Assembly (NCBI GenBank): GCA_029721435.1
Contig: CM056574.1
Coordinates: forward strand, 29,745,001-29,809,000
DNA from: Gymnothorax reevesii
Taxonomy: Eukaryota > Chordata > Actinopteri > Anguilliformes > Muraenidae
Direction of reading: 5' to 3'
DNA: 64,000 nt
Shown: one piece after another, positions 1 to 10,835 of the stretch
Layout of the letters: each line of letters starts with the position of its first letter
Numbering within the stretch: position 1 is the first letter of the stretch
Position numbers and translations under genes: made by a program
Notes under the pieces: model-generated
What the model was told of the DNA's origin: nothing
The model's input: only the letters and a program-made list of their open reading frames with translations
Database searches by the model: none

Positions 1-70
1 AAAGGAAGCGCTTGCACTGGTTTGGTCATTACAACATCTTGAGGTTTAAGTAAGTTCCAGCTCAAAACCA

Positions 71-235
71 GTTATTGTATATTCTGACCATAATCCGCAC
101 AAGTTCTTGTCACACATGCGCGATAACGACCAGCGTCTCATGCATTGGTTGTCATTGTTGCAGGACTTTAACATGGAGGTCCACCATATAAACGGAGTCA
201 ACAATATTGTCGCTGATGCCTTATCCAGAGCATAG
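71..235 (+). pseudogene. Ty3/gypsy retrotransposon pol fragment (RNase H end)
   Basis: An open frame of 54 codons runs to a TAG at 233-235. It reads like the C-terminal end of a Ty3/gypsy RNase H domain: a YSDHNP start, a QRLMHW block, and a terminal block ending NIVADALSRA, which is highly typical of gypsy polyproteins. In the family this domain degrades RNA in the RNA/DNA hybrid during reverse transcription. Only the tail lies in the window; the reverse transcriptase would lie to the left. I see no integrase after the stop, although in gypsy elements integrase normally follows RNase H. The copy is therefore either rearranged or from a lineage in which the frame stops here. The stretch 1-70 is probably the same gene but its frame is unclear. 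Confidence 0.85.
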
Positions 236-261
236 CTTTGGTTATTTAACATCTCTTTGGG

Positions 262-612
262 GGAAGAAATGGAGCTCCAGAGCGGCCTGCATGCTCCCCT
301 AGGCTCCAGAGAGGTCTGCATTTTCAGGATGAAGAGAACTTCGTATTCCCCGGCTCTAGAGAGGCCTGTACGCCCAAACTCCAGGGAGGCCTCACCCTTT
401 GTTGCTCCAGTGGTCAGTATCGTCAGAGATCCCAGCGTCTGGCTTCCTGCCCTCGTGGCCTGCATCTTCAGTTGCTCCAAGGCTTCAGCAGCTTGTTTCC
501 CCTACTGCTCCTGAGGCTCCAGTGGGCTGCTCTCCCTGCTGCTCTTGCAGCTTCAGTCATCTGCACCCCCCTGCTGCTCCAGAGGTTCCAGTGGTTTGCA
601 CCCAGAGATGCC
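262..612. repeat. Degenerate tandem repeat rich in GCTCCAGAG/CTGCTCC blocks
   Basis: The blocks GCTCCAGAGAGG, GCTCTAGAGAGGCC, GGCTCCAGTGG and CCTGCTGCTCC recur at irregular spacing of about 25-50 bp. A purine run (GGGGGAAGAAA near 258) sits just before it and could be a polypurine tract of the gypsy element. Short open frames across it, rich in Ser, Pro and Cys, are by-products of the repeat and not genes. Confidence 0.6.
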
Positions 613-786
613 AAGTCTCATGCATTTGGCGTTAAGTCTCACACATTTTTTAGGCTTATTCACCGTAGTCCGCAATTATTCAATGAACGCTTATTAATGC
701 GATTCTCACGCGGAATTAAAATCCTTGTGCAATAAAGTTTAAGTTTCACTTGCGTAAAGGTGGACCTCATCGCAAGTAACATGGAA

Positions 787-925
787 AGCGATTCTTGTGC
801 TTCTCTTTACTCAGGGATTGGAAAAAATGCATGTGTTTCATGATCGTTTAAATTGTGTAAATAAACGTCTTTATGCAATTCCATTGCTTTCAATCCCTCA
901 GTAAAGACAAGCATGAGAATTCGAT
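787..925. repeat. Inverted repeat, arms of about 35 bp
   Basis: The arm at 787-822 (TTTACTCAGGGATTGGAAA at its 3' side) is the imperfect reverse complement of 887-921 (TTTCAATCCCTCAGTAAAG). The segment between can fold to a hairpin. Part of it (829-925) recurs at about 2726-2842 with the shared block TATGCAATTCCATTGCTTTC, so it belongs to a dispersed family. Confidence 0.6.
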
Positions 926-1043
926 TGGCTACACTCGAAATGGAGATGCACGCATAGGAAGTCGATTACGGTCTTCCATAACTACTATTGGCTACACAAG
1001 GCATGGAGATGCACGTGTGGGAAGTCGATTGCGATCTTCCCTG
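924..1043 (+). repeat. Tandem duplication, 63-bp unit, about 1.9 copies
   Basis: Copy one starts at 924 and copy two at 987. Both begin ATTGGCTACAC, continue TGGAGATGCACG and GGAAGTCGATT, and end near TCTTCC. They differ at about six or more sites, so the duplication is not recent. A short ORF (873-1205, 110 aa) spans it and shows the repeat as a peptide, with no recognisable domain. Confidence 0.8.
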
Positions 1044-1522
1044 AATAGTTTGTTTTCCTACCTTTTATGCCGAAACTCAAGGAGCGCTTGCTGCAGCAGG
1101 ATCATAAATCATTTTGGTAATCAGGAAGGCAACCCCTCCTCAGAGGGAATTTGGGAGGGGACATTACCACGAGAAGTAGAAGTATGTTTTTTTCATACTT
1201 ATTGAATGAGGGTTTAGTACAATTTTAATCCCTTTGAAATATGATTTCTATTGGCACCACTGCTTTTTCATGCTGACATAAAGCAATTTGTATCTTATTT
1301 GCCAAAGAATTGCTAAAATAATGGTTTCCATGGCAACAAATTACCTTTTTTCAAATTTAAGAAAATATGAGCTTATTGCAATGACAACAAAGTAAAATTA
1401 ATCTAGTGTTAAATTTAAAGGGGCAAAACCATTACTCTCCAAGACATGCCATGATCTAAGACTGACACCAGATTCTCGACCATTATCTAGCTGATTTCCA
1501 AAATGTCAATTTAAGCTCAGGC
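1044..1522. other. No gene seen
   Basis: A/T-rich sequence with short overlapping stops in all frames. I see no repeat or RNA gene. Confidence 0.5.
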
Positions 1523-2725
1523 TTAAAGGGGAACTCAGGGCTAAATCATAATGCTGTTTTATACAAACATAATTATTAAATGAATATTGTAAAATACAAA
1601 AATGTCGAATTTTTGTTTTCAAAGACGTAATAAATGAGGTTTTATTCCCCCTAATTAGTTGTTGTCTGCTTCAGCAGTCGCGTTATAATGATGTAACGTC
1701 GCCTGAGAATGACGAACCTCCGCCCTTCACCCAGAGTTACGCGCTGTTATTGTGTTGGATAGTGTGATTTTCCCAGTCCATTATTTTATGACAGAAGATC
1801 ATTCAATATGGCCCATTGGCGAATTGCACGTGATGGTGTTCACTAATTTTTTAAATACGCAGGGTTGCTCGCAACATTAATGGTTTGCTTCTGTCACTTA
1901 TCAGTCTATATCAGATGCGGAGCAGATGATAGGTATATCATCCCAGAATTGTGATTTTAACTATCGCCGATATTCCCAGGATTAAGGCGAGACACGGCAG
2001 GCAAAAACATGGATTTTCCATGCAATGGTCAAATTTGAGATTTTGGGATAGTTTACCCCTTGAATATGTATTCTTTCAAACTGCAATAAAGAAAACATAA
2101 AAATTATACATTTAGACGTTTATTTTATTACATTTTGTCCACCTGCGGCAGTGAGTTTCTTCCGAATTTACCAAAAAGTTAGCATTCCAACGCAACGAAC
2201 AGTACTTCGCCTCTTCACTGAAGTCTGTCATGTCCGGTATCGTTGAAAAGCTCTGATTCTCCTGCACAACGCTGTGTTATCCAAATAAGGGCATTTTCTT
2301 TCTGTCAGTCACGAATTGTGAAAGTTCATATGGGGATTTAAAGCTAATGACAAAATCTCATTGGCGACTGCTGGTTTCTGCTAACGTGATTCTCTCAGAT
2401 GCATCACGTGGTGCTCTCAGACACTTCCGTCTTTAGCTTGCTGCGGAACATTGGCTGCGTCCGTATAGTTCAGTAATCGCGTCCTATCATCTAATTCCGA
2501 ACCACTTTTCTTTAACCTCTGTGTAAAACGTCATGAGATAAAGGAAAGGTGTAAAGGGGCCTCTTTTACAGCTTAGGGAGAGAACCGCGCTCATAAGAGA
2601 ATCCGAATGCACTGACACTGGGCGCAGTGATCACCCGCCTCTTGCCCGTCATGTTTGTTGGTTTGAGATTTGGTGGCATGCTTGCGTTCCCATGCTGTGG
2701 TCAGCAATTAGTCAATCAACGCAAT

Positions 2726-2842
2726 GCATGTGTTCCACGATCGGTCAAGTTGTTTAAATCAAATAGGACAATTTGAAACGTTTTTATGCAATTCCATTGC
2801 TTTCAACCCATGAGTAAAGAAAAGCGTGAAAAGTCTGGATAC
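2726..2842 (+). repeat. Dispersed copy of the 829-925 repeat
   Basis: It shares GCATGTGTT, an A/T-rich spacer, the 20-mer TATGCAATTCCATTGCTTTC and GAGTAAAGA with 829-925, in the same orientation. The spacing differs by about 20 bp. This is likely part of an unidentified element. Confidence 0.6.
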
Positions 2843-3164
2843 ATAATTATTTCCATGTCACTAGAGGTGAAATCCACCGAAACGCATGTGAAACTGATAA
2901 ACCTCCATGCACAAGTACTTCAATTCCGCTTGAGAGTCTCTTACAAACGCGCTGGTTGAATGGTTGCTGACACACGGGACGGGAACGTGAATATGACACT
3001 TAAACAGCGAATGCGTGAAAGCTGATAGCCTTTTGTCCTAATTGTGCTACGCCGGGTCAAGAAACTTTGATACAGAAAATCATGGGTTCTGCAGCAGTTT
3101 ATTGCTCGGGTGCAGTAATTGCAAAGGGGAAACTCGTGCAGACGAAGCGTCTTTACATCTACAC

Positions 3165-3887
3165 CAGTGGTTTTCAACGTTGTTCCTGGAGACCCACTGT
3201 GTATGCTGGCTTTTGTTCTAACCACAGCTGTAATCGCAGGATTTTAACGAGCTGTTCATTAGTCTTAATTAAGTGTATTTAATGCTTAGAGCAGTTATTT
3301 GCCCTCTTAATTCACAAGATAAGAGAAATATCCGTGTTCGCCTTCCTTAATAAAAAAAATGCCATACCCACATTGCTATGCATTGGAAATAACAACATAA
3401 AATGAGAGAAAACAATGTAACTAATCAAATTAAAGATGTACTTGGCTCCTACTTGGTGAAAACTATTTGGCACATCAGGACAAATTTATTCGACAAGCAA
3501 ATGGTAAAGAGTCAAACCAGCTCTGTGTTAATCTAATTAATTCACCTGAAGTTTTTTGAAAGAACTTCAACTTGAAACAGTTGTGTCCCTTAGCCCAATT
3601 TGGGGTTTACTGAGTTCTTCAGTGTCTATCAGTTTCAAATGTTACTATGCTGGAAATTTCTTGCAGTATAGAAATAAAACCAGAATCTTCAAGGATATTT
3701 TATTCTTTATAGCATGTATGGATGCTTCTATGAAACATTTGGCTAAAAGTAGAAAGTAACAACGCTAAATATGAAAAATAACTAATTAAGACATTAACAA
3801 CTTGTTAAAATCTTGTGAAAACAATTGTGGTTGGAACAAAAATCAACATACACAGTGGGTCCCTAGGAACAACGTTGAAGACCACTG
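3165..3887. mobile_element. hAT-like non-autonomous element (723 bp)
   Basis: The left terminus CAGTGGTTTTCAACGTTG and the right terminus (reverse complement CAGTGGTCTTCAACGTTG) form inverted repeats extending about 100 bp with mismatches. The flanks are ATCTACAC (3157-3164) and ATCTACAT (3888-3895), an 8-bp target duplication with one mismatch, as expected for hAT elements. The CAGNGG...CAAC start is typical of hAT termini. No transposase frame is present. It is the innermost member of the nested set. Confidence 0.8.
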
Positions 3888-5589
3888 ATCTACATGATTG
3901 TAGAGTGAGAGTACAAGTGTTGTTGCATTTGACGTGAGTTTTATCTGCAAGTTTGTGCAGTGTAGGCCAATATGTTTATTAGTTGAATAACTACAGGTGA
4001 AGGCCTTAGATGCCTGTTATGTTATTAAATTATCAATTTACATGAGCTTAAATTGTACCACATTACTATTTTTAAGGGCCTGAACATTAATTCTGTTTGT
4101 GAGCAATTGTTTCCAACAGAAATGCATTAAATCTTTGAATGCCGTTTTCTCAAAACAAGTTATTTGTCATACTCCAAGTCTAACTTCTCTGCCTCTGTAG
4201 TACCTATGTACACCAAACTTTGCAGTTATACACTTAGCAATATTCTGAAGATATTTATAGAGGGATTTGTTAATATATCATCCCTAGCCTGATTTATGAG
4301 ACATTTTATTCCCAAAAATATGGCGAAAATTGATTTTTTGAGGCCATGGACAGCATATTTTGATTTTCTCAGTAATAAAAGCAGATATCTTTAAATCCCT
4401 CTGTAATTGTTTTTTCATCTTATATGTTAACAAAATGAAAAAAGAATTTTGCAACTGACTTTATCGGATGTTTAGATTTATCTTCCTAAAATATATGCAA
4501 ATTAGCGCATATTTAATGAGATAATGATTTGCATATTTAAACATAAAAATTTCAAAAACTTGTAATACAAAATTTTTTCATACTATTGCAAGTAATCAAC
4601 TGAGGAAGTTTCATGATGATATCTATTATTTAAAATTTTTACCCTATTCACCTGTAGTGTCTCGCCTTAAGCTTAACTGTTTTGCTTTCATAGTGAATTT
4701 ACTTCAACATTTTCTAATGCAACTAACTAGCTAGTTCTGCAACATTGTTAGGGTTTTCTTAGTTGTACTCAGCTAACCATAGCCACAGAAGTGATGGTCT
4801 TGAGAGGGCAGCAGACGCCAAGTTGGAAGGTATACAAAGTATCAACAATATTAAAATATGCGTCAATTGAATGTTAGATTTATGAAATGGCATTTCGACG
4901 TTATGGAATATCTACACATTAATTACCAGATATTTTCACATTTGTTGTCTGTTGCTTAAAGCCAGTTCATTGCTTATCAGTGAGAACGGCTGGAAATGTC
5001 ATGCTAGTTAAAAACCCTCTCGTTTCTTGGTGGATTGGCTGATGTGTCATTAAGAGTGCCAATGAACAAACATCAGTCACGGGTAATCGAGACAAATCTT
5101 GCGGACATCATTAGTGGTTAATTAAGCCAAATCATGGGCATATCGGCGATAGCTAAAATCACATATCCAGGATGATAAACCTGTCATCTGCTCAGCATCT
5201 GATATAGACTGATAAGTGAGAGAAGCAAACTGTTAATGTTGTAGCAACCTTGCATATTTCAGAAAGTACTTAATACCATCTCGTGCAACTAGCCAATGAG
5301 CCATATTGAATGATATTTTGACATAAAATAATGGACTGGGACAATCACACAATCCAACGCAATAACAGCGCATACCTCTGGGCAAAGGGCGACAGGTCGT
5401 CATTCTTGGGCGACGTTACGTCATAATCACGCAACCTTTGAAGCAGATGACAACTAATTAAGGGGTATAAAACCTCATATATTTCTTCTTTGAAAACAAA
5501 AATTCCACATTTTTGTATTTTACAAAATTTATTTTCTAATTATGTTTGTATAAAACAGCATTATGATTTATCCCTGAGTTCCCTTTTAA

Positions 5590-5853
5590 ATAGGCAACAC
5601 GACCACACAGTGGAAATAGGTAACAGATGAAGGCAATAATTACGGACTGCGGTCCAGGTCTTAATGGACCGGTGAGTCATAGTGCTGGAGGCGTGTTCTT
5701 ACAGGAGGAGAGATCAGAGGTGCAGTTAAATGACACCTTATGCTGGCCTTACACCATACCACTTTTTAAATGATTCAATTGTAATAGACAAATTTCCAAT
5801 GTCAGAATAAAATCATGAGAATTGCTCAAGCTGTGGCTCCCGTCATCGAGATC
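5590..5853. other. Unassigned spacer
   Basis: About 260 bp between two transposons, with no open frame of note and no recognisable repeat. Confidence 0.4.
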
Positions 5854-5861
5854 ATTTAGAG

Positions 5862-6168
5862 CAGGGGTGGGCAATCACGGTCCTGGAGAGTCGGTGTGTA
5901 TGCAGGTTTTTATTCCTATCAATTACCCTGACTAATTGAGTTAATTGATAGCATGCACAAATATAGATTTTCGCAATGATTCGATCAAAGGAAAATGTTT
6001 TATGAAGGGAGACAAGACTAGTCTTTGTAGTTTCATGATAATTTAAAGAAAAGCGCATGAAACGTCATATTTCATAAATGGTTTGGCTAATTGAGACAAT
6101 CAACTAATTAAAGACCAGACGTTGGTGTGAAAATCAGGGACAGATACGGCCCTCGCTGCCCACCTCTG
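5862..6168. mobile_element. hAT MITE (307 bp) with perfect 8-bp target duplication
   Basis: The element begins CAGGGGTGGGCAATC and its reverse complement begins CAGAGGTGGGCAGCG. The inverted similarity continues into the GTGTGTATGCAGG region and the AATTAG blocks. ATTTAGAG is present on both sides (5854-5861 and 6169-6176), which defines the ends exactly. This is a classic non-autonomous hAT structure, related in style to 3165-3887. The short antisense ORF over it (5852-6058) is not a gene. Confidence 0.9.
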
Positions 6169-6176
6169 ATTTAGAG

Positions 6177-9027
6177 TTAGGTGGTCCTTAAACTCAGTCC
6201 AAGCTGCCTTAAGTCATTTTGTGGTTTTACTATTCTTAAAATATTTCTTCATATTATTTAGTCTTTTAGTCTATTTAAGTCTTTAGTCTTAGCTTATTCA
6301 AATGGTTAATTACAATACATGAACATTGTCAACAACGGGTGGATGCGCCCTTTAAGTTCCCAAGTTTTTGCAAAATCATATAGCCTGTGACTAACTAAAA
6401 CAACTCAGTGATTTACAACACAGTGGGCTTTATTTTTGTCACTTAGTAAACAGAAATGTATGTGATGATCACGTTATTCACAATTTTATCTGTGGGAAAC
6501 AGCATATTTATTGACAGCCCAGTTTGATATTTTCATTCTGTTATTGACTGCGCATTAGGGGGTGTGTTGATGAATAAAGCTGTTGCCGTGAAATTTTTGT
6601 GTCAGACCTTGCTTTTCTTTAGACTCACCCAGTCCACCTTTTAGTGCAAACATTATTCCTGAATGGTTGTTTCACGGGAATGAATTCCAGCCAGCAAACC
6701 TGTTTGCGCTCACATTGTTTGTACTGTTTTTTTTTCTTTTTTTCTGTGGCATACCATAAAATAATGCCTGCGAAATGGTGGTGTGATATAATGGGAAGGG
6801 GAGGGTAAAGGGAATTTTTACATGAGAATATCTTCTTTGCGTGGTGAAAAATGGAGGTAATTAACCTCAGTTTTGAACTCTTTTGATAATATCCGCACTG
6901 TTTTCAATACAGTGTAAATGGCTCGCATTCGTACAGAATGCACAGACACAAATTTTTGCTTGCTTATTACATTGGAGCACCATTCTTAGAGGTCTGAAGG
7001 AGGCAGCTGCAGGTGGATGAAATTTCCTGGTAAGTATGGCGTTAACACGCTGGTTTCAAAGGGAATGCCTGCTACTGATCTGATTGGCCTCAATGGAGCC
7101 TTACCACACCCACAGGAAATTTGTCTTAGACCAACCCTTTTGTCAACAATGCCACAGTTGCTTTCAGGAGCATACCAAGGGTTTCTTGCTCAAAATCACA
7201 GAAGCTAACTTACATAGTTGGGCCCATTTACTGTGAATGGATGAACTATGCAAGTTGCTAACTTAGTTAGCAACCACACAGCAACCACATAAACGCACCC
7301 CAGGTTGGAGTTGCGCATGCCCAGTTTTGATCTTCAAAGCTATTTTCACTTGTGTTTGCTGACTGTTTTGGTCATCAAATTAGGACTAATTGTCTTAAGA
7401 TGGAAACGGGTGTCAGAATTTGCTCTTACTCGCCGATGATTAAAAAAAGCATGATTAAATGATGAAAAATTAATAATGGCTGCACATTGCGCATGCCACA
7501 CTATCTGCATATACACATCCCTCATATCTGTAGGCCTGCTGGTATGCATCTCACGCAGGAGTGAGGCAATTAGTAATACAATGTCTCGAAGCAAACTTTA
7601 CATTTATAAAGGAAATTTTATATATTCATATTACTATTTAGTAATCTCTATCATTGTGCAGGTCTCTGTATATTGATTTAAGTACTTTAGAAAGGAAGTG
7701 TAGATCTAGAACGTGGTTTTTAATGCTGGGACGCAAGGAGTGTACAATTTTCTTCAGGACCATCTGTGAGCCACATGACTGAAGTAATCTGAGGCTTTGT
7801 GATTCGGTGATCAGTACCTCTTGTGCGTAATTGCTGGGTTAGAACAGAAATGTGTACCTTGCTCAGGCCTGACGACCACAATTTGAGGTCACTAGTGTAT
7901 TAATACACTGAATTGAAGGTAGAATGCGAAAATCTGCCCATCCACCGTCTCGTTCCAAAATCAAAGGCATTAATAAGGAGTTGGCCCCCCTTCCGCTGCG
8001 ATAGCACACTCTTCGGGGAAGGCTTACCCACTAGATGTTGACACACTGTGGGCTATTTTCAACCATTCCATCGTGACTGAATGATACAGCATCAAGATTT
8101 TCCTTCAGCATAATCAAGCCTTAATCTAGCCTTAATGAAAAAGATGCCCAAACCAAAGTATGTGCACAAATATTTGGTAACAAGCGCTGAGAAAAACAAA
8201 TAAAGGTAGCATGTATTCCATTTTACAAAAGAAATAAAAGTTTTCCATTTTACTGAAACTGCCCCTACCTGGTTATTCTTGGTTTTCTGCAGTTTCAGTG
8301 AGATGGCTTTCAGCTATGGCAGCAGGTGGCAACTGCATCTCTCATTTTTCAGTCACTGGATGCTTAAGGAATGAATCCAGTGTGAAACGCAGTATCGTCA
8401 AATCAACTTTATTTGGTGAATTAAAATTATTATATTGACTGGTGCAACATTTCAGTGTCTTTCCTCAATGTAAGGAGACACACATCCCACTGCACAATGC
8501 ACTTAAATTTTAATTAAGTGCTCCAGACTTCAAGCAGTCATTGAATAGAAGGTATTTACAACCAGGCATTAAAAAATGACTGTTTAATTTATGATGATAT
8601 TCATTTGACCAATTATTTAGAGCTACTGATTTATGGGACAGTGGGGGATAGGAGGGGGTTGTGTAAAAAGGCCATTTCTTCTTTAGTTTTTGCAAAATCC
8701 TGACATTACAGCTGAAAGTCTATCCTTCAAGTGCTTGATTGATTTATTATTTGTTTGAAATCAGTCATGGTGGCATAGAAAGATAAAATGATTAAAATGG
8801 TCTCACAGGCAGACTACTCTTTGACCTTGTAGATGTATCATTCTTCTACATAGTTGAAATTAGTGAGCCCCATTTGCTAAGAGTTTGCAAAATTCAAATA
8901 TGCCTGTTTCAATCAGAATATTGGGTCATAATCGGAAAATGCCCCTTAGCAGAATATTCAGTTACGTCTGTGCATGTTCAATTCGCAAGGATTGGTAAGC
9001 TAATGTTACCTACTTGCCAGCTACATC
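6177..9027. other. No gene seen in 2.8 kb
   Basis: A/T-rich DNA with only short frames. Small items: a T-rich run near 6727-6745, a short palindrome GTTGCTAAC-TTA-GTTAGCAAC near 7254-7275, and an unremarkable ORF of 82 codons on - at 7346-7594. None resembles a known family. Confidence 0.5.
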
Positions 9028-9096
9028 ATGGCACAAAGTCGCATGGCCAAGAGTTTACATTTTTGGAGCGAAGTAGAGATGACTGTGTGTATTCAG
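9028..9096 (+). CDS. Possible first exon of a Myb/SANT-like Harbinger accessory gene
   Basis: ATG at 9028 opens 23 codons ending at CAG|GTAATG, a good 5' splice site. The translated segment contains FWSEVEM, which resembles the W-S-E-x-E-V start of the Myb/SANT-like domain in Harbinger accessory proteins. This is weak evidence because the segment is short, and the exon that should carry the rest of the domain is not apparent downstream. It gains some support from its position, upstream of the candidate exons at 9538-9591 and 9665-10159 and facing a Harbinger transposase fragment at 11.8-12.3 kb. Confidence 0.3.
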
Positions 9097-9176
9097 GTAA
9101 TGAAAGACTTGAATATAATGGGATATATCAATGGGCGAAAGCACCGTAATTATGATTTTTTTTTTTTTAAGTGTGC

Positions 9177-9251
9177 GAAAAGTTGACAGAGGCTAATTAT
9201 CCCCGCTTGCTAATCCGGCGGTGGGGGATAATTAGCCTCTGTCAACTTTTC
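9177..9251. repeat. Perfect hairpin: 28-bp arms, 19-nt loop
   Basis: Arm 9177-9204 is the exact reverse complement of 9224-9251; both contain GTTGACAGAGG/CCTCTGTCAAC. The loop is 9205-9223. Such a perfect long hairpin is either recent, a foldback MITE, or the end of an unknown element. It falls in the presumed first intron of the candidate gene above. Confidence 0.95.
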
Positions 9252-9537
9252 AACTTTTGTCAACTTTTTTTATAGCATTGGGCTCCGACAGTCCGTACGT
9301 AACACAAGTGCTACAAGTGGTTGCAGCTCATTTTAGGCTGATGATCATGATCATGATGGTAAGAAGTTATCTTACAAGTAGGCTAACATTATGTTGATTA
9401 TGACATGATGTTTGCTAGTTACGTTTAGCTAACGTTAGCTAACTATTTGTGTACTATACAAAATACTGCTTGGCTACCTACCTATACTGCTATGCTTGCT
9501 ACTATCAGTTCCTGAATTATGCTTTGTATCTGCACAG

Positions 9538-9591
9538 CTGTGGAGAATGACTGTGGAGGTGACTCTACTTCCACTACCTTCCCTATTCAGG
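9538..9591 (+). CDS. Possible internal exon of the Harbinger-linked gene
   Basis: The block is preceded by a TTTGTATCTGCACAG acceptor and followed by GTAAGATAT, a strong donor. The 54 bp between are open and encode a short Asp/Ser/Thr-rich peptide. The splice-site pair is the main evidence. Function is unknown. Confidence 0.3.
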
Positions 9592-9664
9592 GTAAGATAT
9601 GAACATATCTTATTAGTTATGCTTAAAACCAGCGCAACTGAATAAACAACAATAACCAAATGAA

Positions 9665-10159
9665 ATGGATGGGTTAGAGCATTGTAGTGTAATATCACCC
9701 TTGTGTGGTTCTGAGAACAGTATTGTTAGCAGCTACTGTATTTCTTGTCTCGGTAAATCAAGATGCAGAAGGCCTTGTGGCAATGCTTTACATGGTCACC
9801 ATCAAGATTTCCAGGAAAGGATGCAGCAGACACAAAACCAGTGGCTGGAGCAGCTGTGGGAGCTAAGCTGTGCCAGGGAGGAAAGGCTCTTATCCCAAGT
9901 GCATGCTGAAAATCCCCACTCAATGGGGATTTTAGTCAACCAAGTACTCACAACGCTAAGGAGCTTTCCACCCCAGCCCACACTACAGCCACATCCTCAG
10001 CCTATGTATGTTCTACGCCATGACACGGACCAACGGTACACCTATTACCCACCTGACAGCCACCCTGGTCATCACTCTCCAGCACATATACTACTACACC
10101 CAAGCACACCTTCATCTGAAGGTAACACAGATGACAACAATGAACTAAGAATCTATTAA
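9665..10159 (+). CDS. Putative Harbinger-associated (Myb/SANT-like) protein, C-terminal exon
   Basis: This open frame of up to 164 codons ends at TAA 10157-10159. The meaningful part begins about residue 48. A stretch rich in Gln, Glu, Trp and Arg (FQERMQQTQNQWLEQLWEL and following, residues about 50-80) predicts an amphipathic helix or coiled coil, followed by a Pro/Gln/His-rich low-complexity tail. Accessory proteins of fish PIF/Harbinger elements commonly have an N-terminal Myb/SANT domain and a C-terminal coiled coil; they help bring the transposase to the nucleus and the DNA. No Myb domain is present in this frame, so the assignment is inference, supported by the Harbinger transposase remnant about 1.7 kb downstream in convergent orientation. 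The true exon start is probably inside the frame, perhaps near 9810, not the first ATG. It could instead be an unrelated low-complexity frame. Confidence 0.4.
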   Translation: MDGLEHCSVISPLCGSENSIVSSYCISCLGKSRCRRPCGNALHGHHQDFQERMQQTQNQWLEQLWELSCAREERLLSQVHAENPHSMGILVNQVLTTLRSFPPQPTLQPHPQPMYVLRHDTDQRYTYYPPDSHPGHHSPAHILLHPSTPSSEGNTDDNNELRIY

Positions 10160-10835
10160 GGCTTGTAGTGAGATGGTTGTGTGCACTAGGCACTTTTGCC
10201 CATCAGTGTTGATTTTTAAGGCCCATAATTTTGTTTTGAGGCTGCCACATGTTTCCATAATCCATGTGTGTACCACTCCTAACAGTCGGATAGCTGACAT
10301 TAGGTAACTTGGGTTTATTTTAATTTGTTACAAGAATTTTGGAAAATGTGATGCGTTAGTGCATGATGCATTTAATTTTTTTTCGAAAAGAGATTTGCAT
10401 GTATTTTTTATTAATATTTAATATAAGTGAATTTGTGACTAAAGAGGACTGCTCTCCCTGGGCATCAGACTGGGGGGGTGGCATGAAACTGACCCCCGAT
10501 TTTAGAATAGTCTGTTAAAAATTCATCATAATAAATATTGGTAAAGATTTAACATAGTATTTGTTATTTGCACAAAAGCTTTATATATTGTATTTTGCTA
10601 ATTTTCCTTGACTAATAATATAGTGGTACAAATAGATTTACACCTCCCTACCCAATGCAAGTGGTTTGGTCCGTCTTTTGCGCCGCAACACAAGACTGAT
10701 GACGGGAGCTACCACACACGCTCGCTTACCTGTGATCCCTTGTTGTGAATCTTTCTGACTTTGCAAGTAATGGTGTCTGGAGGCGAGCGCACTGTCAGTA
10801 AACTTAAACAAAGATGGGACCAAGTCACACATGTG
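10160..10835. other. 3' flank of the candidate gene, no other gene seen
   Basis: A/T-rich, with a run of G near 10473-10479. No clear AATAAA signal close to the stop. Nothing else recognised. Confidence 0.4.

Larger units (their letters stand above)
1986..4666. mobile_element. Nested TTAA-flanked DNA element, termini GGCGAGACAC
   Basis: This element lies inside 1527-5585. The left end is TTAA (1982-1985) then GGCGAGACACGGCAGG. The right end in reverse complement is TTAA (4667-4670) then GGCGAGACACTACAGG. Its interior is A/T-rich and contains no transposase. I recognise the general sequence as a high-copy fish repeat, but assignment to Kolobok rests on the TTAA target and terminal style only. 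A hAT-like element sits inside it at 3165-3887, and 2440-3100 also looks foreign because it contains the dispersed block shared with 829-925. Confidence 0.7.
1527..5585. mobile_element. TTAA-flanked DNA transposon with inverted arms of about 450 bp (Kolobok-like, non-autonomous), interrupted
   Basis: The left end starts AGGGGAACTCAGGG right after TTAA (1523-1526). The right end, read in reverse complement, starts AAGGGAACTCAGGG and is followed by TTAA (5586-5589). The inverted arms are long: 1527-1980 matches the reverse complement of about 5132-5585 almost throughout, with small indels. TTAA duplication is known for Kolobok, piggyBac and Sola3 elements; the long arms and G-rich termini suggest Kolobok, which is inference. 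No transposase frame is present. Without the element nested at 1986-4666 it would be about 1.4 kb. Confidence 0.8.

Noticed and set aside
262..635. Cys/Ser/Pro-rich small secreted protein (85-87-codon ORFs on +)
   Set aside because: The peptide pattern comes from the GCTCCAG tandem repeat after the gypsy stop codon. The frames are mutually overlapping and have no signal-peptide context.
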